64,000 nucleotides of DNA from Terebella lapidaria (GCA_949152475.1 OX424568.1:25333667-25397666), one strand, 5' to 3'. Shown: positions 11,041 through 22,605, numbered from the stretch's first letter. A program made the numbers and translations. Notes: generated by a model from the letters alone, not told the origin.

Positions 11041-11080
<40 letters not shown>

Positions 11081-11081
<1 letters not shown>

Positions 11082-13318
11082 ATTAATATGAAGGTGTGTT
11101 AAATGCTTTGAACATCCCAAAATGTAGACGAATTTAGGACACATGGCTCGCATGTAGAATTGCTGATAATCAACTCACTGATTCAGCAGCACTGTAACCT
11201 CCATTAAGACGCGGTGAGAACGAACGGGTTGATAGCTGTAACCTCAAGATGCAACAGTTACTATAGGAGATTAAATGGGAGTCAAATTACTCGAGACTTC
11301 TGACATGAGGTTTGATAGGTAAGAAAGGTAACCCATTATGGGCGAAATTTGTCCCTCTAGATAATCAATATAATGATTGAGTTTATGAGTAACACAAAAT
11401 CATAAATGCAGAAATTTCATCATGACCACTGTTATTTCTGAACCTGACAACTCACTATAAGAAACTACCTGGGAATAGATATTGCCCAAGACTAACTGCA
11501 TGAGATTCAATGGATATTATGTGACTAGAATTTCATGAGCGAAATACACTTAAAACGGTAATTACAGCTGTATCACATAATGAAGTTCTTTAGTTGATTT
11601 AAAAAAAATAAAATTTTCATAACCGTTTTTATAGGAAACTAACTTCTGTGAACTGTGATAATCAACGATAAGAATATATCAGTAACACAAAGTGATGAAG
11701 GCAGATACAGACAACCCCATACTTGTTGTGTTGTGAATAAACTTTCCAACAAAAAACTTTCTTTCATAACCAATTGTCATATTTATATCCAACCACTAAC
11801 TATAGAGGAATAACTGAGATCAAAATTGCCATGGGGATTCATCTGATGACCTGCCTATTCAAGACAACAGATCAAGAGAATAAATCTATTCGAGCCAACA
11901 ATATGCCTATGTAGTGTCAAGCACCACATACCCACACAGGAACATTAAGAACGAATGAAATTATGAGCAATGGCAGTGCTGCGGATCACACCAAACAGTG
12001 ATTTTACTGCACAATATTGTGGAAACAATGCCTACTGGTTGACTATTCAATTTGAAGGTGTGAAAGTGTGGGTCACACTGAACATACCTCTGCATAACAT
12101 TGAATCTGTAAAATCGTGGTTATAGCATATTATTATTTCATTAATATCATGTATACAATGGACAAATTTTATCGTCATTATTATTTGTTACTATTACATA
12201 TTGCATGTATCAAACAGAATAATTTCACTCTGATATATTCATCACTTGTCAATATATCAGAGTGGTTGAATGTGTAGAGATACAAAATTATGTCAGTAAA
12301 ATTTTGACAGCGCATATCTTTTTGTTGTTATCCATGTTATCGGTCTGGCTTCCTATTGTGACAATAAAATTGAGTGAAATACTGACCGAAGTCTTTTTTA
12401 TTTGATCAACAAAGAACACGGTTTCATGTACAATAACCTATACTGAACAAAATAATATAAACGAAAAAATAAGCCTATTTGACATGAGGAGGTTATATTT
12501 TGTCCAGCATGTTCACTGTACAACTCGGCATGAATGGAATTACTTTTAAAGTAATGGGTGTTTAATTTTCTTCCCTCTACTAGAATAACTGTGTGTATGT
12601 CAGGCTCCAGTCTTTTGTGGATATCAAAAAGTTTCTGATGCATTCAAATAAATCTGTTAACATATGGAAAATACCTATAGCCGTGGTAAGGATAAAATAT
12701 GTATATATTTCTTGCTTAAATGTTCAACAAGTGAATTCATTAATAAGCAAAGATATGTCATTGTACCAGTTCAATATTTGGAAGAAAATAATGTTGGGCA
12801 ATATTTAATTTTTTTCTGTGCTTGCAAGCATTAATTTGAACGAAAATTGCATAATTTGAACTATTCACCATCCAGCATCAGGCATTCAAAAGTCCTTTGC
12901 GTTTTGGAACATAAGGCGCCAAAGTTCTAGAAGATACGCACGAATACGGCATAACTCACTATCATATACTCGTATACAGTAGTGAGCATACTGATTCATG
13001 TATGCATGTTCGCGTGACAGAAATCTACTTTTTTCTAGAGTATCCTGCTTGCGTGAAATTACGGTACCGGGCGGCCGTGCAATGCAATAACCAATTAAGG
13101 AACGCTCGTGAAACCATATTGCGAAACGGTGCTTCGCAAAAAAAAAAAATCACTGAGCGGTGAAATTCGCTCCCAGATCGCTAGGGGTTTCCTGTCTAAA
13201 AAAACTTCCGGTCAAAATTCGCAGAGATGAAAATTGTGATCATAGTAGCTGGGACTATCTTTAGATTCTGCTGCTCTCAGTGCTTTGGTGTTATTTTCTC
13301 GGACATGCAATACCATTA
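11081..13318. other. Non-coding stretch
   Basis: I see no gene. Open frames here are short and AT-driven. One clear hairpin lies at 12226-12264 (stem CACTCTGATATATT, loop of about 10 nt). A poly(A) run of about 12 lies at 13138. Confidence 0.6.
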
Positions 13319-13355
13319 GACGCAGTTCGGCGCGCTTCGCGCGCCTCGCTGCGTT
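13319..13355. repeat. GC-rich hairpin
   Basis: A strong stem-loop: GACGCAGTTCGGCGCGC, a TTC loop, then GCGCGCCTCGCTGCGT. The arms pair almost completely (two mismatched positions). It stands out in AT-rich surroundings and may be the centre of a small foldback element. Confidence 0.6.
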
Positions 13356-13863
13356 ATTACATAACCATTCCTTATGGTGACATAAATGATATACAGTTAC
13401 ATATTGTCTACATGTATGTGTTTTTTGTCCCTCTGATAAACATGTATCACTGTACCCTCATCATCGCTCACGTTTTCAGTGACAAGAATAATGAAGTATA
13501 TAGTAAACATGGGATAGTAAAACTATATGGGTGATGGAAGATTTATCAATCCGTGATGCATATGATATTCCTCACTTGTTCTCTACGCTCAGTCATCCGT
13601 GATATATACGTCAATTGTTGATAAAAAAAACATAGTTTCCCCCTCAAGAGTTTCACAAGGAGGCAATTCTTTGGCAGGTTTTGCTTTCTACACGTAATTC
13701 AGTTGAGCTAACTTTCCTTTCAGGACATTGCAGTTTTATCTCAAGGCTTAACAGTATTTCAAGAACATTTCAGGTCCATCCGTTTCATTTCTTTATTTCT
13801 ATGAAAATACTAAATATGTGCTGTCTATTGAGTTGCTTGTGCATTCACTTGTTCTATGTTGTA

Positions 13864-14081
13864 GACGGCACTTGGAGAAGATGGGAAAAGCCGGACTGGG
13901 AGTCATCGTGGTGAATAGGACAGGAGGGACTTTTTTCAGAAAGCGCAAGTTTTCTGAATTGTCTGAAGGTCCCCAGAATATCCTGCGTAAGATGCAGATT
14001 TCTCGAGTGGAGTACGACGGGAAGGATACTGAGGAGGATTTCGGGGAACCCTCTCCTGGTACATCGAGGAACAGCGATTAG
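13864..14081 (+). CDS. Possible terminal exon of an unknown gene
   Basis: After a pyrimidine tract and TTGTAG acceptor, the frame encodes RHLEKMGKAGLGVIVVNRTG, a basic patch (FFRKRKF) and an acidic, Ser-rich tail ending SRNSD before a TAG at 14079-14081. Composition is that of a real protein terminus, with a possible nuclear localisation signal. I do not recognise it and found no upstream exon. Confidence 0.35.
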
Positions 14082-15017
14082 GATGCAGTGGTGTGAGCTG
14101 GCAGTGCCCATTGCCACATGTATTGACCATCACGTCTTTCGTAAATGACAGTTGTTGAAAATCACCTGGTGCGCATGACAGTGGTTATGTACAGGACACG
14201 ATCCAAGACCAATATTGTATTGAACACCATGTAATGAGTAATGGTTGGTAATTTGATGTATTTTCATGTTTATATTTATGACACCTTAGAATGAGTTGGA
14301 AGGAGTAGATCAGCAACAGCATTGACTGATCATTATGTGTAGAAATAGTGGGAATATTTCGCTTGATGACATAATGAGTCATTGGGTGTTCATTTGATGC
14401 ATGCAGGGAACATTGTACTATTTGAGTTGGTATGGCTGTAGCAGTGATGGGCCACGAAATCAAAATTCAATAGCAATTTTCCCTACTTTACATACGGATT
14501 GATACTGAGTTTAGGGAGACTTTTTTTTCAATTGTTCATAACAAGATCTTGCCCATACATGTATACCTTGAGAAATGGATGTCAACATGTGGGCAATGAT
14601 GAAAGTAATATAGCAGTTAGGTCAAAGTTGGTACAAAAGACGTACAATAATATGTATCAATTCCCTGAAGGAATTAAAGCATAGGAAACTGTGATGCGAT
14701 ACCCAGTGAAACAGAAGTTTGATGAAACAAGTTCAAAATAAGTTTGATGAAATCGGTGTCCTTCCTAACTCATGTATCTGTATTCTTTTTTTGTGTATAT
14801 ACAGTGCAATTTAATTATGGGGTGTGATATATATACAACTGTGGAGTTCCATTCCGGTTTGAAACTACATGATAGGGCTATAGGTCAGGTGAGTAGGTCA
14901 GGGGATGAGTAAAATTTGAGTTGTGGTGTGAGGGTGTGGGTAAAAATGGTAGGGGAAGCGTGTAGAGGGGTATAAAGCAAAATGGCATACAGCAACCGTA
15001 CAACCGTTTACTTCCGT
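14082..15017. other. Non-coding stretch
   Basis: No gene or repeat is recognised. Small open frames on both strands lack protein-like composition. Confidence 0.5.
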
Positions 15018-15077
15018 GGGTCAAAAAGTCCCCTATCAATTGAAATAGGGTCAAAAAGTCCCCTATCCATTCAACTG
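15018..15077. repeat. Two tandem 30-bp units
   Basis: Two direct copies of GGGTCAAAAAGTCCCCTATC followed by CATTGAA or AATTGAA lie back to back. Confidence 0.7.
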
Positions 15078-15114
15078 AACAGGTGTACCAGATTGAAAAA
15101 TCTAAATATTCCGA

Positions 15115-15402
15115 GTGGCCGATTTTTCCCGAGAAGAATTACTAAATGCTCGAGATGGTGCCGAGTGTAAACGTGTCGCCAATTTGTGGAGGCGCTGCTG
15201 CGGGGAAAATGGCAATTGGGACATCAGGAAAAAGGAAGTGATGCGGAAAATACTGAAGGCCAAGGTCCGGGTATGCCCCGAATACTGCGAAATGCTGGGG
15301 ATGTGCTGGGCTTTCAGGGACAATACTTCGGATTCAACGGCAATTGCATATCAAGGCTGTCAACCCCGTTGGTGGCGGACTCACCGTGTCAGCTGCAAAT
15401 GA
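15115..15402 (+). CDS. Unrecognised 95-aa ORF
   Basis: The frame starts MADFSREELLNARDGAECKR and continues with WRRCCGENGNW and KVRVCPEYCEMLGMCWAF. It has eight Cys in the first 70 residues and a mostly helical, charged composition, unlike chance ORFs nearby. There is no zinc-finger spacing that I can name. It may be the first exon of a gene or part of an unidentified transposon. Confidence 0.25.
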   Translation: MADFSREELLNARDGAECKRVANLWRRCCGENGNWDIRKKEVMRKILKAKVRVCPEYCEMLGMCWAFRDNTSDSTAIAYQGCQPRWWRTHRVSCK

Positions 15403-15600
15403 ACACGATGCCAGCAGTTGCTCTCTCTGTGAAAATTGGGGAAAACCTCGCGACCGCTCAGTCTCAGATCGACAGCACTACTTATTTCTGCGTATTTACC
15501 CCCATCGACCAAGGGAAAGATAAATGCACGTGAGGGGCAGTATTTGGTTAGTATATCACACACGGCAAAAGTAAATAATGTTTACGTAAGTAAAAAACTT

Positions 15601-15680
15601 ACTTACGCGTAAATAACTTTATTTACGTGTAAATAACTTTATTTACACGGAAATAACATTATTTACGCGTAGATTATGTT
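15601..15680. repeat. 20-bp tandem repeat, four units
   Basis: Four units of about ATTTACGTGTAAATAACTTT. Each unit contains a near-palindrome TTTACGCGTAAA, so the array can also fold. Preceding sequence (GTAAGTAAAAAACTTACTTAC) is also palindromic. Confidence 0.8.
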
Positions 15681-16859
15681 GATTATATATCAGTCAGGAT
15701 TACTTCGAGAAGTAAATAGCTATTTTTCACAATGTCACTTATCAGCCACTGTAGACACCAGAAAAATTAACGAAGACAACAGAGCGACCACGGTTCAGGG
15801 GCTTGGAGTTGTAGAGGTTGGTTGATCTCGTGGAGGCCCAAAGAACAGAACTATATGGAAGCTTCAGTGGACTGAGTGAACAGGGTGGGGGGGGGGGGGG
15901 GGGGGGCAGGGCATAACACATACGCAGAAGCTGCTCGTTTGGGGAAAGATAGCAGCCGAAATGGCAGTCGATGGTGTAGTAAAGAGATCAGCCGCCGAAC
16001 TTAGACGGAGAAAAGAAGTCGGCTTCAGTGATGTTAAAAGAAATGTAAAGTTCACTACCTTAAAATATATACGAAATTTCCCAACATTAGCTGAAATCGA
16101 TGGGTGATAATATATGTTAAGATGGTGAAACCCTGCCGATTGTTGGCAGTAAATTTCACGACTTTAGTACCGCATACAAAATCTGAGCATTTGTCATAAA
16201 ACTTCTGGTAGTCCGAAGTGACTTTTTGCAGTTGGAATAGAGGAGTCATTTTCTTGTTTTAGAAAAATACAATCTTCGACCTGAACGTCTGGATCATTCC
16301 GGACCATAACGATAAAGTTGGTACATCCGTTCTCAAAATCAACCACGTAATCTTTAGAATACATCGACTTTTTACATAGTGGAGCAGTCAGTGTCTATGA
16401 GCCGAGAATTACTTTTTGAATTTACCGCCTACATTTGTCACAAAATGCCCGACTGTCTTTGACACATTTACGAAGTGCGCCATTTTCAAAATATCACGTG
16501 GATCTGGACAACACACAGACTTAAAATATCATCTATTATTTTGATGATTTTCAAAGAATAGTTGACTTACTTGGGATTGGTACATCGTAGACTCCATAAC
16601 GAGCTATCCAAAGCCATGTGACAATGCGTTTTCCCCCGTAAAATTGAGTCTGAACATCGGCTACTTTCAACGTCAGGTGCCACGAAATCGTGTTTACATA
16701 TTTCCCAGGTCAAAGTTTAATGTATCCTTACGCGAGACTTATCTTTGGTCATGTCGATTCTGGTAATCTGTATAATCCATTGATCACACCAAATAATCCA
16801 CTTTCTGAATACTCATATGATACACAGAACAAACAATGAAATAAAACAAATGAAACTAG
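15681..16859. other. Non-coding stretch with a poly(G) run
   Basis: A G-homopolymer of about 21 bases lies at 15886-15906. I see no gene in the rest. Confidence 0.5.
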
Positions 16860-17760
16860 ACATCAAGGTCTAGAGATGCCTTGGGGCATTTTGGGTGAAG
16901 CTCTAATTTCTACCCAACATATACCTTATCAAGAATCATGATGACTCTGAAAACATCTGTGGTCAAATTTTAACTGACATACTCTTCAGGCATATCTGTG
17001 TAAAACGTCATTTCTGCTTTTCAACATACCATTTCTCAGATATCGACGAATGTCAAGAATGCCGAATTAGCAGAAAATTTCAGGTCAAGGTCAGAGTTCA
17101 TCCCTGATACCCATTAGAATGTTTGTCTAGGGCAAAGAGCCCGTTTTGCTCAACAATGCATTGTTTCTGAGATATTGAAGACATTGAATCGGCAAGAAAA
17201 AATCGACACCAGGGGTCTTCTCGACCCAATATTCACCCAGTTCCCTTAGACTAGTTTGTTCAGTGCCAGGAAGCCGAAATGAAGCTCTGTTTAGCTTTAC
17301 CATGCAACGTTTCCAAAATACAGCCAAACAGGAAGTGCCGAGTCAGAGAAAAAAAATCGACACCAGTGGTTGTATCGACCCAAGATTCCCCAGTGACTAG
17401 TTTGTCTAGTGCCAAGAGGCCGAAATTGAGCTTTGTTTCACTCTACGACACACCGTTTTCGAGAACCGGCCAAACAGGAAGTGCCGATTCAGCAAAATAA
17501 TTTTGCACAGTTTCCAAGATATCAATGAAAATGAATAATGTAGACTCAGCAGAAAAATTAAAGGTCGAGGTCAAAGGTTATCACTTATACCCCTCAGACA
17601 TGTTTGTCTAGGACGATAAGTAACATTCGAAAATAACATTCGTTTCGCTCTACATTGCACGGTTTCCGATATACGGCCTGACAGGAAGTGCCGAGTTGCA
17701 GGAAAATATTCTGCATATTCTGAAAATATCTATCGAAGTGCCCAGCTAGTCTCTAAACTG
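16860..17760. repeat. Diverged tandem array, units about 120-200 bp
   Basis: The same blocks recur in order: GTTTGTCTAG (17121, 17243 as a variant, 17400, 17601), a GCTCTAC/TTTACC block, TCCGATATACGGCC-like, and CAGGAAGTGCCGAGT (17330, 17479, 17687). Two units share AAAAAATCGACACCAG. The units are old and unequal. A related fragment (GAGATACGGCCGAAAACG) recurs at about 26370. Confidence 0.65.
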
Positions 17761-17881
17761 CTGCGACAAGGATATGTTATACCCGGTGCTCTCCCGGTGC
17801 TCTTTCCTTCTCGAGCTTCATGACAGGCAGAAATTCTGTATATCTATTGCTTTGCAGAGAACCACAGGGGACGTGTATCTT

Positions 17882-18205
17882 CAAGAGTGGTTGGAGCTTC
17901 AAGAGTGGTAGGAGCCGAGCAGACTTTGCCAATTACGTCGTTCGCTGTCTACATTGACCGTATTCAGATAGCCAGCTTCAACGACCTTTTCGTTGCAACG
18001 GCATGCCTTATCACCCTGCTACATATCTTAAGGCGGTGACTGACAAGAGTGGTAGGAGCTTCAAGAGTGGTAGGAGCCGAGCAGACTATGCCAATTACGT
18101 CGTTCGCTGTCTACATTGACCGTATTCAGATAGCCAGCTTCAACGACCTTTTCGTTGCAACGGCATGCCTTATCACCCTGCTACATATCTTAAGGTGGTG
18201 ACTGA
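17882..18205. repeat. Recent 162-bp tandem duplication
   Basis: 17882-18043 and 18044-18205 are nearly identical, differing at a few bases. The unit contains the outer 33 bp of the neighbouring MITE terminus (CACCCTG at 18012 and again at 18174), so the duplication happened after or at the MITE end. Confidence 0.85.
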
Positions 18206-18722
18206 CCTAGTTCTTTTGTCTAGGGGTCAGGTCATGTTATTGTCACTGACTTGTGAAGCTTGACTCAAATCGGTGACACGACAAGCATGTGGACCAATTT
18301 AGGAATAACTGAAAAATTACAAGATAATAGTGCATATGCGCAGAATGTATGAAACATGAGACTATTATCTTAACTCCCGTGTACAGATTATCGAAATACA
18401 ACGTGCAGATTTTATTGAAAATGACCATGAACGTGACCAACGTGTCAAAATTGGGGGTAAACATTGATGGAAGAAACCTTGTTTCTGGGGAATTTCAGCC
18501 CCTACAAATATTTGTGAAGTACATAAATTTGTAGTAGTATCTCGGACATCGTAACATCCCCCTCAGTTATTATTATGCGTTATGTTGCAGAAATTGCATT
18601 TTTCTTACCTTGTGTTTGTCTTCCTTTCAGAAAATCTGAGCACAAGTCGGTGACAATAACATGACCTGACCCCTAGACAAAAGAACTAGGTCAGTCACCG
18701 CCTTAAGATATGTTGCAGGGTG
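18174..18722. mobile_element. Foldback MITE, copy 1 (549 bp)
   Basis: TIRs of about 75 bp begin CACCCTG and end CAGGGTG and contain CTTAAGG-GGTGACTGACC and CTAGACAAAAGAACTAGG. The flanks are TTAT and TTAA. The interior has no ORF. It matches the copy at 52079-52720 in TIRs and much of the interior, for example GACTCAAATCGGTG and CACGACAAGCATGTGG. Confidence 0.85.
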
Positions 18723-18852
18723 TTAAGGAGGCATGCTACGTCTTCAACTCCCGAGTTGCCAAAAAATTTAACAAAGCTTTTCTCTTTTCTTCAAATGTAC
18801 ATATTCAATTTGAAGGTGAAGAACGTCCCGAAAACTGTTCTTAAATGCGCAG

Positions 18853-19349
18853 TCAGGCTTCACATTCTAGATCATTTTCACACAAATATTCATGTACAAT
18901 ACTATTGAATTTTTCATCTATGACAGATTGATCATTAAGCAAATCCTGAAAATATGATTCCCACCTCGATTTTGAGATCGATTTATCAACACATGCCTTT
19001 TGAGTTAAACTCTTCATATAAGACCAAACATCTTTGTTACACTGCACCTGCACTGCACAACTTCTCGTAAATTACCATACAGCTCTTTCTCATACATATG
19101 TCTGTTCTTACGACATAGTGTTTTGAAAGACTTTTTAGCACTTAAATATACATCCAGAGAAGGTTGTGATCTGTTTACTTTGTAAATTTTTAATATGATT
19201 TGCTTTTTACATTTTGCACTTTCACATTCTGTATCCCACCACATTGAATGTTTACTCCTTTTGTTTTTATTTACATGTATCCCGACATCTGACCTAGTAT
19301 ATTTCATCGACTCAGCGGCCTGCTCTTCCATGTCCACTGTGGTGATACT
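18853..19349 (-). pseudogene. LINE ORF2 fragment, region between endonuclease and RT
   Basis: On minus the frame encodes SMWWDTECESAKCKKQI, then a basic helical region (KSFKTLCRKNRHMYEKELYG) and, in a second frame, DVWSYMKSLTQK and SRWESYFQDLLND. These are the linker motifs that follow the endonuclease in CR1/L2/Jockey-like LINEs. The frame shifts near 19050 and the RT domain is absent, so the 3' part is lost. It continues from the endonuclease piece at 20081-20817 across an inserted element. Confidence 0.75.
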
Positions 19350-20080
19350 GGATGCACTAACGATCGTTAGTGCATCCCGCAATGGCCGACAGTAAACACG
19401 ATCAGTTCGGTTTTTGACCGTATTCTATCAAATGACAGGTCCATTTGTGATAAATTGACACTCTGAAGGTAGCTTAGTGTTTTGGTCAAAGGCATGCGTA
19501 GTTATTTCAAGCAGATCACGCTTCTTTGTTTAGATATGTTGAGGAAAAGAATTAGCGATAAGATTCACCAACGACAAAAGTGAGATTCCCTAACGATATA
19601 GGCATAATACGTGTATATTGTAATACGTCCATATCATACACCATTGTGAATTCGTTGATTTATGCGACATAAATTAGCGAATGTCACATCAAAAATAGGA
19701 AATCTGTATTAGAAAATCATCTATACACATCAATACATGTCAATTGGTACTTTATTTCACGTTTAACTTTTAAATAAAGTAGATTTCAATTAATAAATAA
19801 AAGATCGTTGAGGAATCTTCACATGTTCGTTAGGGAATCTTCGATTTTACAAAAACAATCGTTAGGGAATCTTTCGGCTTTTTTTCAGACGAGTTTTTCA
19901 TGCTCAAACCAACCTAAATCGCCATGTATTTGCAACGAACGGTTGTTTCGTGCGCAGGAGAATCAGCAGATGCATGTGTGTATCGATCACAATCGTAATT
20001 ATCGGGAAAATGAAGAAAATTCAAACGAACCGCGAGTGGGTTCGCCATTGCGGGATGCACTAACGATCGTTAGTGCATCC
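19350..20080. mobile_element. 731-bp element with palindromic 37-bp TIRs, inserted in a LINE
   Basis: Both ends carry the same 37-bp inverted repeat. Its outer 28 bp form a perfect palindrome (GGATGCACTAACGA plus its reverse complement) and its inner 9 bp are CGCAATGGC. Inside, motifs CGTTAGGGAATCTT and the reverse (AGATTCCCTAACG) lie in inverted array: two at 19568-19600 and three at 19803-19875. There is no ORF. The target is a LINE reading frame, so the boundaries are firm. No direct target duplication is evident; flanking ACT/AGT extend the palindrome by three bases. Confidence 0.85.
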
Positions 20081-20817
20081 AGTCTCAGCACAGTGATGTC
20101 AACCAAACACGCCAGTGCTGCATTCACATCTCTATTACCAATATGTGTGATAAATGTGTCGCGGTACATGCTCGTGCAGCTCAGCTCTGTATTTACACGG
20201 CTGAGGTATTGGTCACGCTTGTCTGGGTTCCAGCCAAACTGGGCCGGCAGTGCTTGGCCTTGGCCTCCAGGTACATGACGAGGTGTGGGCGGACATGGTT
20301 CATCACACACATCGGTAAACAAACAAGTCACCGGGAATGATCAGACTCATCCCGGCTAGAAACAGAAAAACCGGTTACACTAGGGAAAAGCTGCGACGAC
20401 ACCAGTATATAAACAAAATGTGAATTCACCAAATTTGTCACTTTCAGACCTTCCATTCAACATATGCACATTGCATTGTACACATAAATCAATTAGGCTC
20501 AAACCAAAAGCGTTTACCTCTGTATCTCTAGATTTCCTAGGCATAGAGAAAGTATCAGGCTCCCACCAATTTGGGTACGAATTATATTTGGTAGCATCAT
20601 CAATAAAATCTGGGATATCGGATGTACGAGCATTGAAATTCCCCATCAATATTATGTCATTATTTTGTATTAATTTTGTTAATTCATCCAACAGTTCTTC
20701 GATACCATTGGTATTAATACGTTTGTCATAGAATGTTGATTTATCACATGGAATATACACACAGCCAATTGTTGTTGTGCCATGTGTTGGCGGTTGCTGT
20801 TTTGGGGAATAACGCAC
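20081..20817 (-). pseudogene. LINE ORF2 fragment, endonuclease domain
   Basis: The minus frame from 20817 encodes TTIGCVYIPCD, NDIILMGNFNARTSD and FGLSLIDLCVQCNVHMLNG, a clear APE-type endonuclease (the G-D/N-FNAR active-site strand and LIDLC motifs). The DHMPI end of the domain is degraded. From about 20240 another frame gives FGWNPDKRDQYLSRVN, which follows the endonuclease in CR1/L2-like elements. The N-terminus is missing beyond 20817. At least one frameshift separates the two parts. Confidence 0.8.
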
Positions 20818-21747
20818 ACTTGGTAGAGTTACACACCTTTATTCTTCACAACCATTAATATCTTGTCAACAACAACATGAAACATCGAACATTCCTATTT
20901 ATTAACCCCGTTACCCGGCTCCCGGCCCGTTCCTGGCTACGTGGCTGGCCATTGGTCAGCCTCTTCACACCTGGCCCTGGGCCCCAGACCACATAGAGCA
21001 TGATTCTATTGTTATGGTGAAGTACATATTTTACGGAGGAACCTGTTGTGAGGTCTCTATCTAAGATAGTAACCTCCCAGAGAGGTATCTATCCTAGATA
21101 GGGACCTCTAGATAGGTTTCTATCTTAGATCTATGAAAGCAAATTCAAACAACCGATACAGTAGGGTAGTTTATTACATGTTAAACGTCAAATTTCCACC
21201 ATACACATTAATCACTACAATGTATCATGATTATATTACTCGATGTACATAAACTAATCGTGGACAGCTAATCGTTGCGTTTATGGTCAAAAGGTAGTTC
21301 AACCAATCCACCCCAAAATCGATACACTTCTGCACTGGTGGTATATAAGTCCACGTGCAAAATATATTTGTGCAATACTCCAAATCCAAATCGTTTTCGA
21401 GTTATTGAAACCAAGTCCAGAAACCGGACTGAATTCGGACCTCATGGAGTAACCAGGTGCCGGACCCGGCTGAAAAACAATAGGCTTTTCCCCTATAATA
21501 TGTTTGACACCAGTTGTGAAAATTTTACGATGAATCATTGAAGCATTCTCATGAATTATTGAAGCATTCTCAAGTTATCAGCAGAAACTGATTTGGGGGA
21601 AGAAAAGGCTCTTTCGTGCATGGTTTTTCTGCGCTCACCTTTTTCATGTTGTTTGATCATAATTTGTCTCCCATGGTTTGAGATGAAGATGAATGTTGAA
21701 ACAGGTATACATGGGGAATGTTTTCCGACTGTTCCAAAGCCACCCAC
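20818..21747. other. Non-coding stretch
   Basis: No gene seen. 21050-21125 contains short repeated palindromes (TATCTAAGATA, TATCCTAGATA, CTCTAGATAGG). Confidence 0.5.
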
Positions 21748-21927
21748 CTTCCGAGGGTTTCGTTGCTGCTAACTGTTCCGTGTTAAGGGAGATCTCTCCG
21801 TGCAGCATCGGATCCACGTTGACCATGACAGCCGGATTCCGTCTCATATCTGACTGGGTGACAGTGATTGTTGTAATGGCTTTTGTCGCGGCTTGAATTG
21901 TGGCCGCCACTGTCTGCTGGCTTTGAA
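21748..21927 (-). CDS. Candidate internal exon, Gln/Ala/Thr-rich
   Basis: On minus, a TTTCCAG acceptor precedes an open frame encoding QSQQTVAATIQAATKAITT, SDMRRNPAVMVNVDP and GEISLNTEQLAATKPSE. It closes at a good donor (GGAAG/GTGGGT). Composition is typical of an unstructured region in a nuclear protein. It lies downstream of the SET exons on the same strand and could belong to that gene. Confidence 0.4.
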
Positions 21928-22050
21928 CTGGAAATTATCGATGCTTTTTTTTAACTTTTTAGTAACTTATTTTTAAGTATGTGATTCTATTTTTTTCTCA
22001 ACTGTGTACAAATTAGGTATATATCTACATGTATAGAGGATCTTAAATGA

Positions 22051-22145
22051 GTGCCCATTTGATATCAAATTCATTAAACGAGCCAAAGAACTTTTGCTTT
22101 TTGCAAGCCTTGGCGAGCTTAATAAATTTGATATCAAATAGGCAC
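22051..22145. repeat. Inverted repeat, 25-bp arms
   Basis: GTGCCCATTTGATATCAAAT and its complement (ATTTGATATCAAATAGGCAC) flank a 45-bp centre containing GCTTTTTGCAAGC. The structure suggests a small foldback element. Confidence 0.7.
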
Positions 22146-22330
22146 GAATTGAAGATTATATTTATCACATGAAACATCCTGTGACCTTTCAACGGCATTT
22201 TTACTGTATTTCACAACAGATTTTGCAGTGGTGATGCACTTGATTTGTCTCCATGCATGACCCTGTATTTACGTTATGTTACCATCGTTACGTTACGCTA
22301 TATTACACGAAGTCGTGTTGAATAAGTAGA

Positions 22331-22471
22331 GGTTATATAATGGGGTAACGGATATCGGCACATGTATAGACATGAGTTTGTGGATATCGGCACGAGACTT
22401 TAGCCGAGTGCGGATATCCAATGAACGAGTGTCCATACATGTGCCGATATCCGATACCTGATCATGTAACC
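22331..22471. repeat. Foldback element, about 141 bp
   Basis: Arms of about 37 bp contain GGATATCGGCACATGTAT and its complement. An inner hairpin reads GATATCGGCACGAGAC..GCCGAGTGCGGATATC. No ORF. Confidence 0.7.
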
Positions 22472-22605
22472 TGTTTATTACATTTACCATGGGATATATT
22501 AACACTACATTCATGACATTTCATGCGAATGTGAGAGTCATAACTAAAAACAGAATTTATTATGTTAGGCCTCATGAGCTCCCCTGAGCTGATCAAGGAG
22601 TTGCC

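Larger units (their letters stand above)
4975..11080 (+). mobile_element. Full-length Tx1/L1-like LINE with two open ORFs
   Basis: A non-LTR retrotransposon comprises a short 5' leader, ORF1 (5239-6513), a 650-bp spacer with TA/TG microsatellite, ORF2 (7162-10959), a 3' UTR of about 80 bp with an AATAAA at about 11033 and a run of about 39 A ending at 11080. Both ORFs are uninterrupted and the poly(A) tail is pure, so the copy is probably young and may be competent. The exact 5' end is uncertain (about 4970-5000) because I could not find a target-site duplication: the sequence after the tail (CATTAATATGAAGG) has no clear twin upstream. The domain set (APE-type endonuclease, reverse transcriptase, C-terminal Cys/His knuckle, separate ORF1 with coiled coil and RRM) places it in the L1/Tx1 group. 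Confidence 0.9.
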
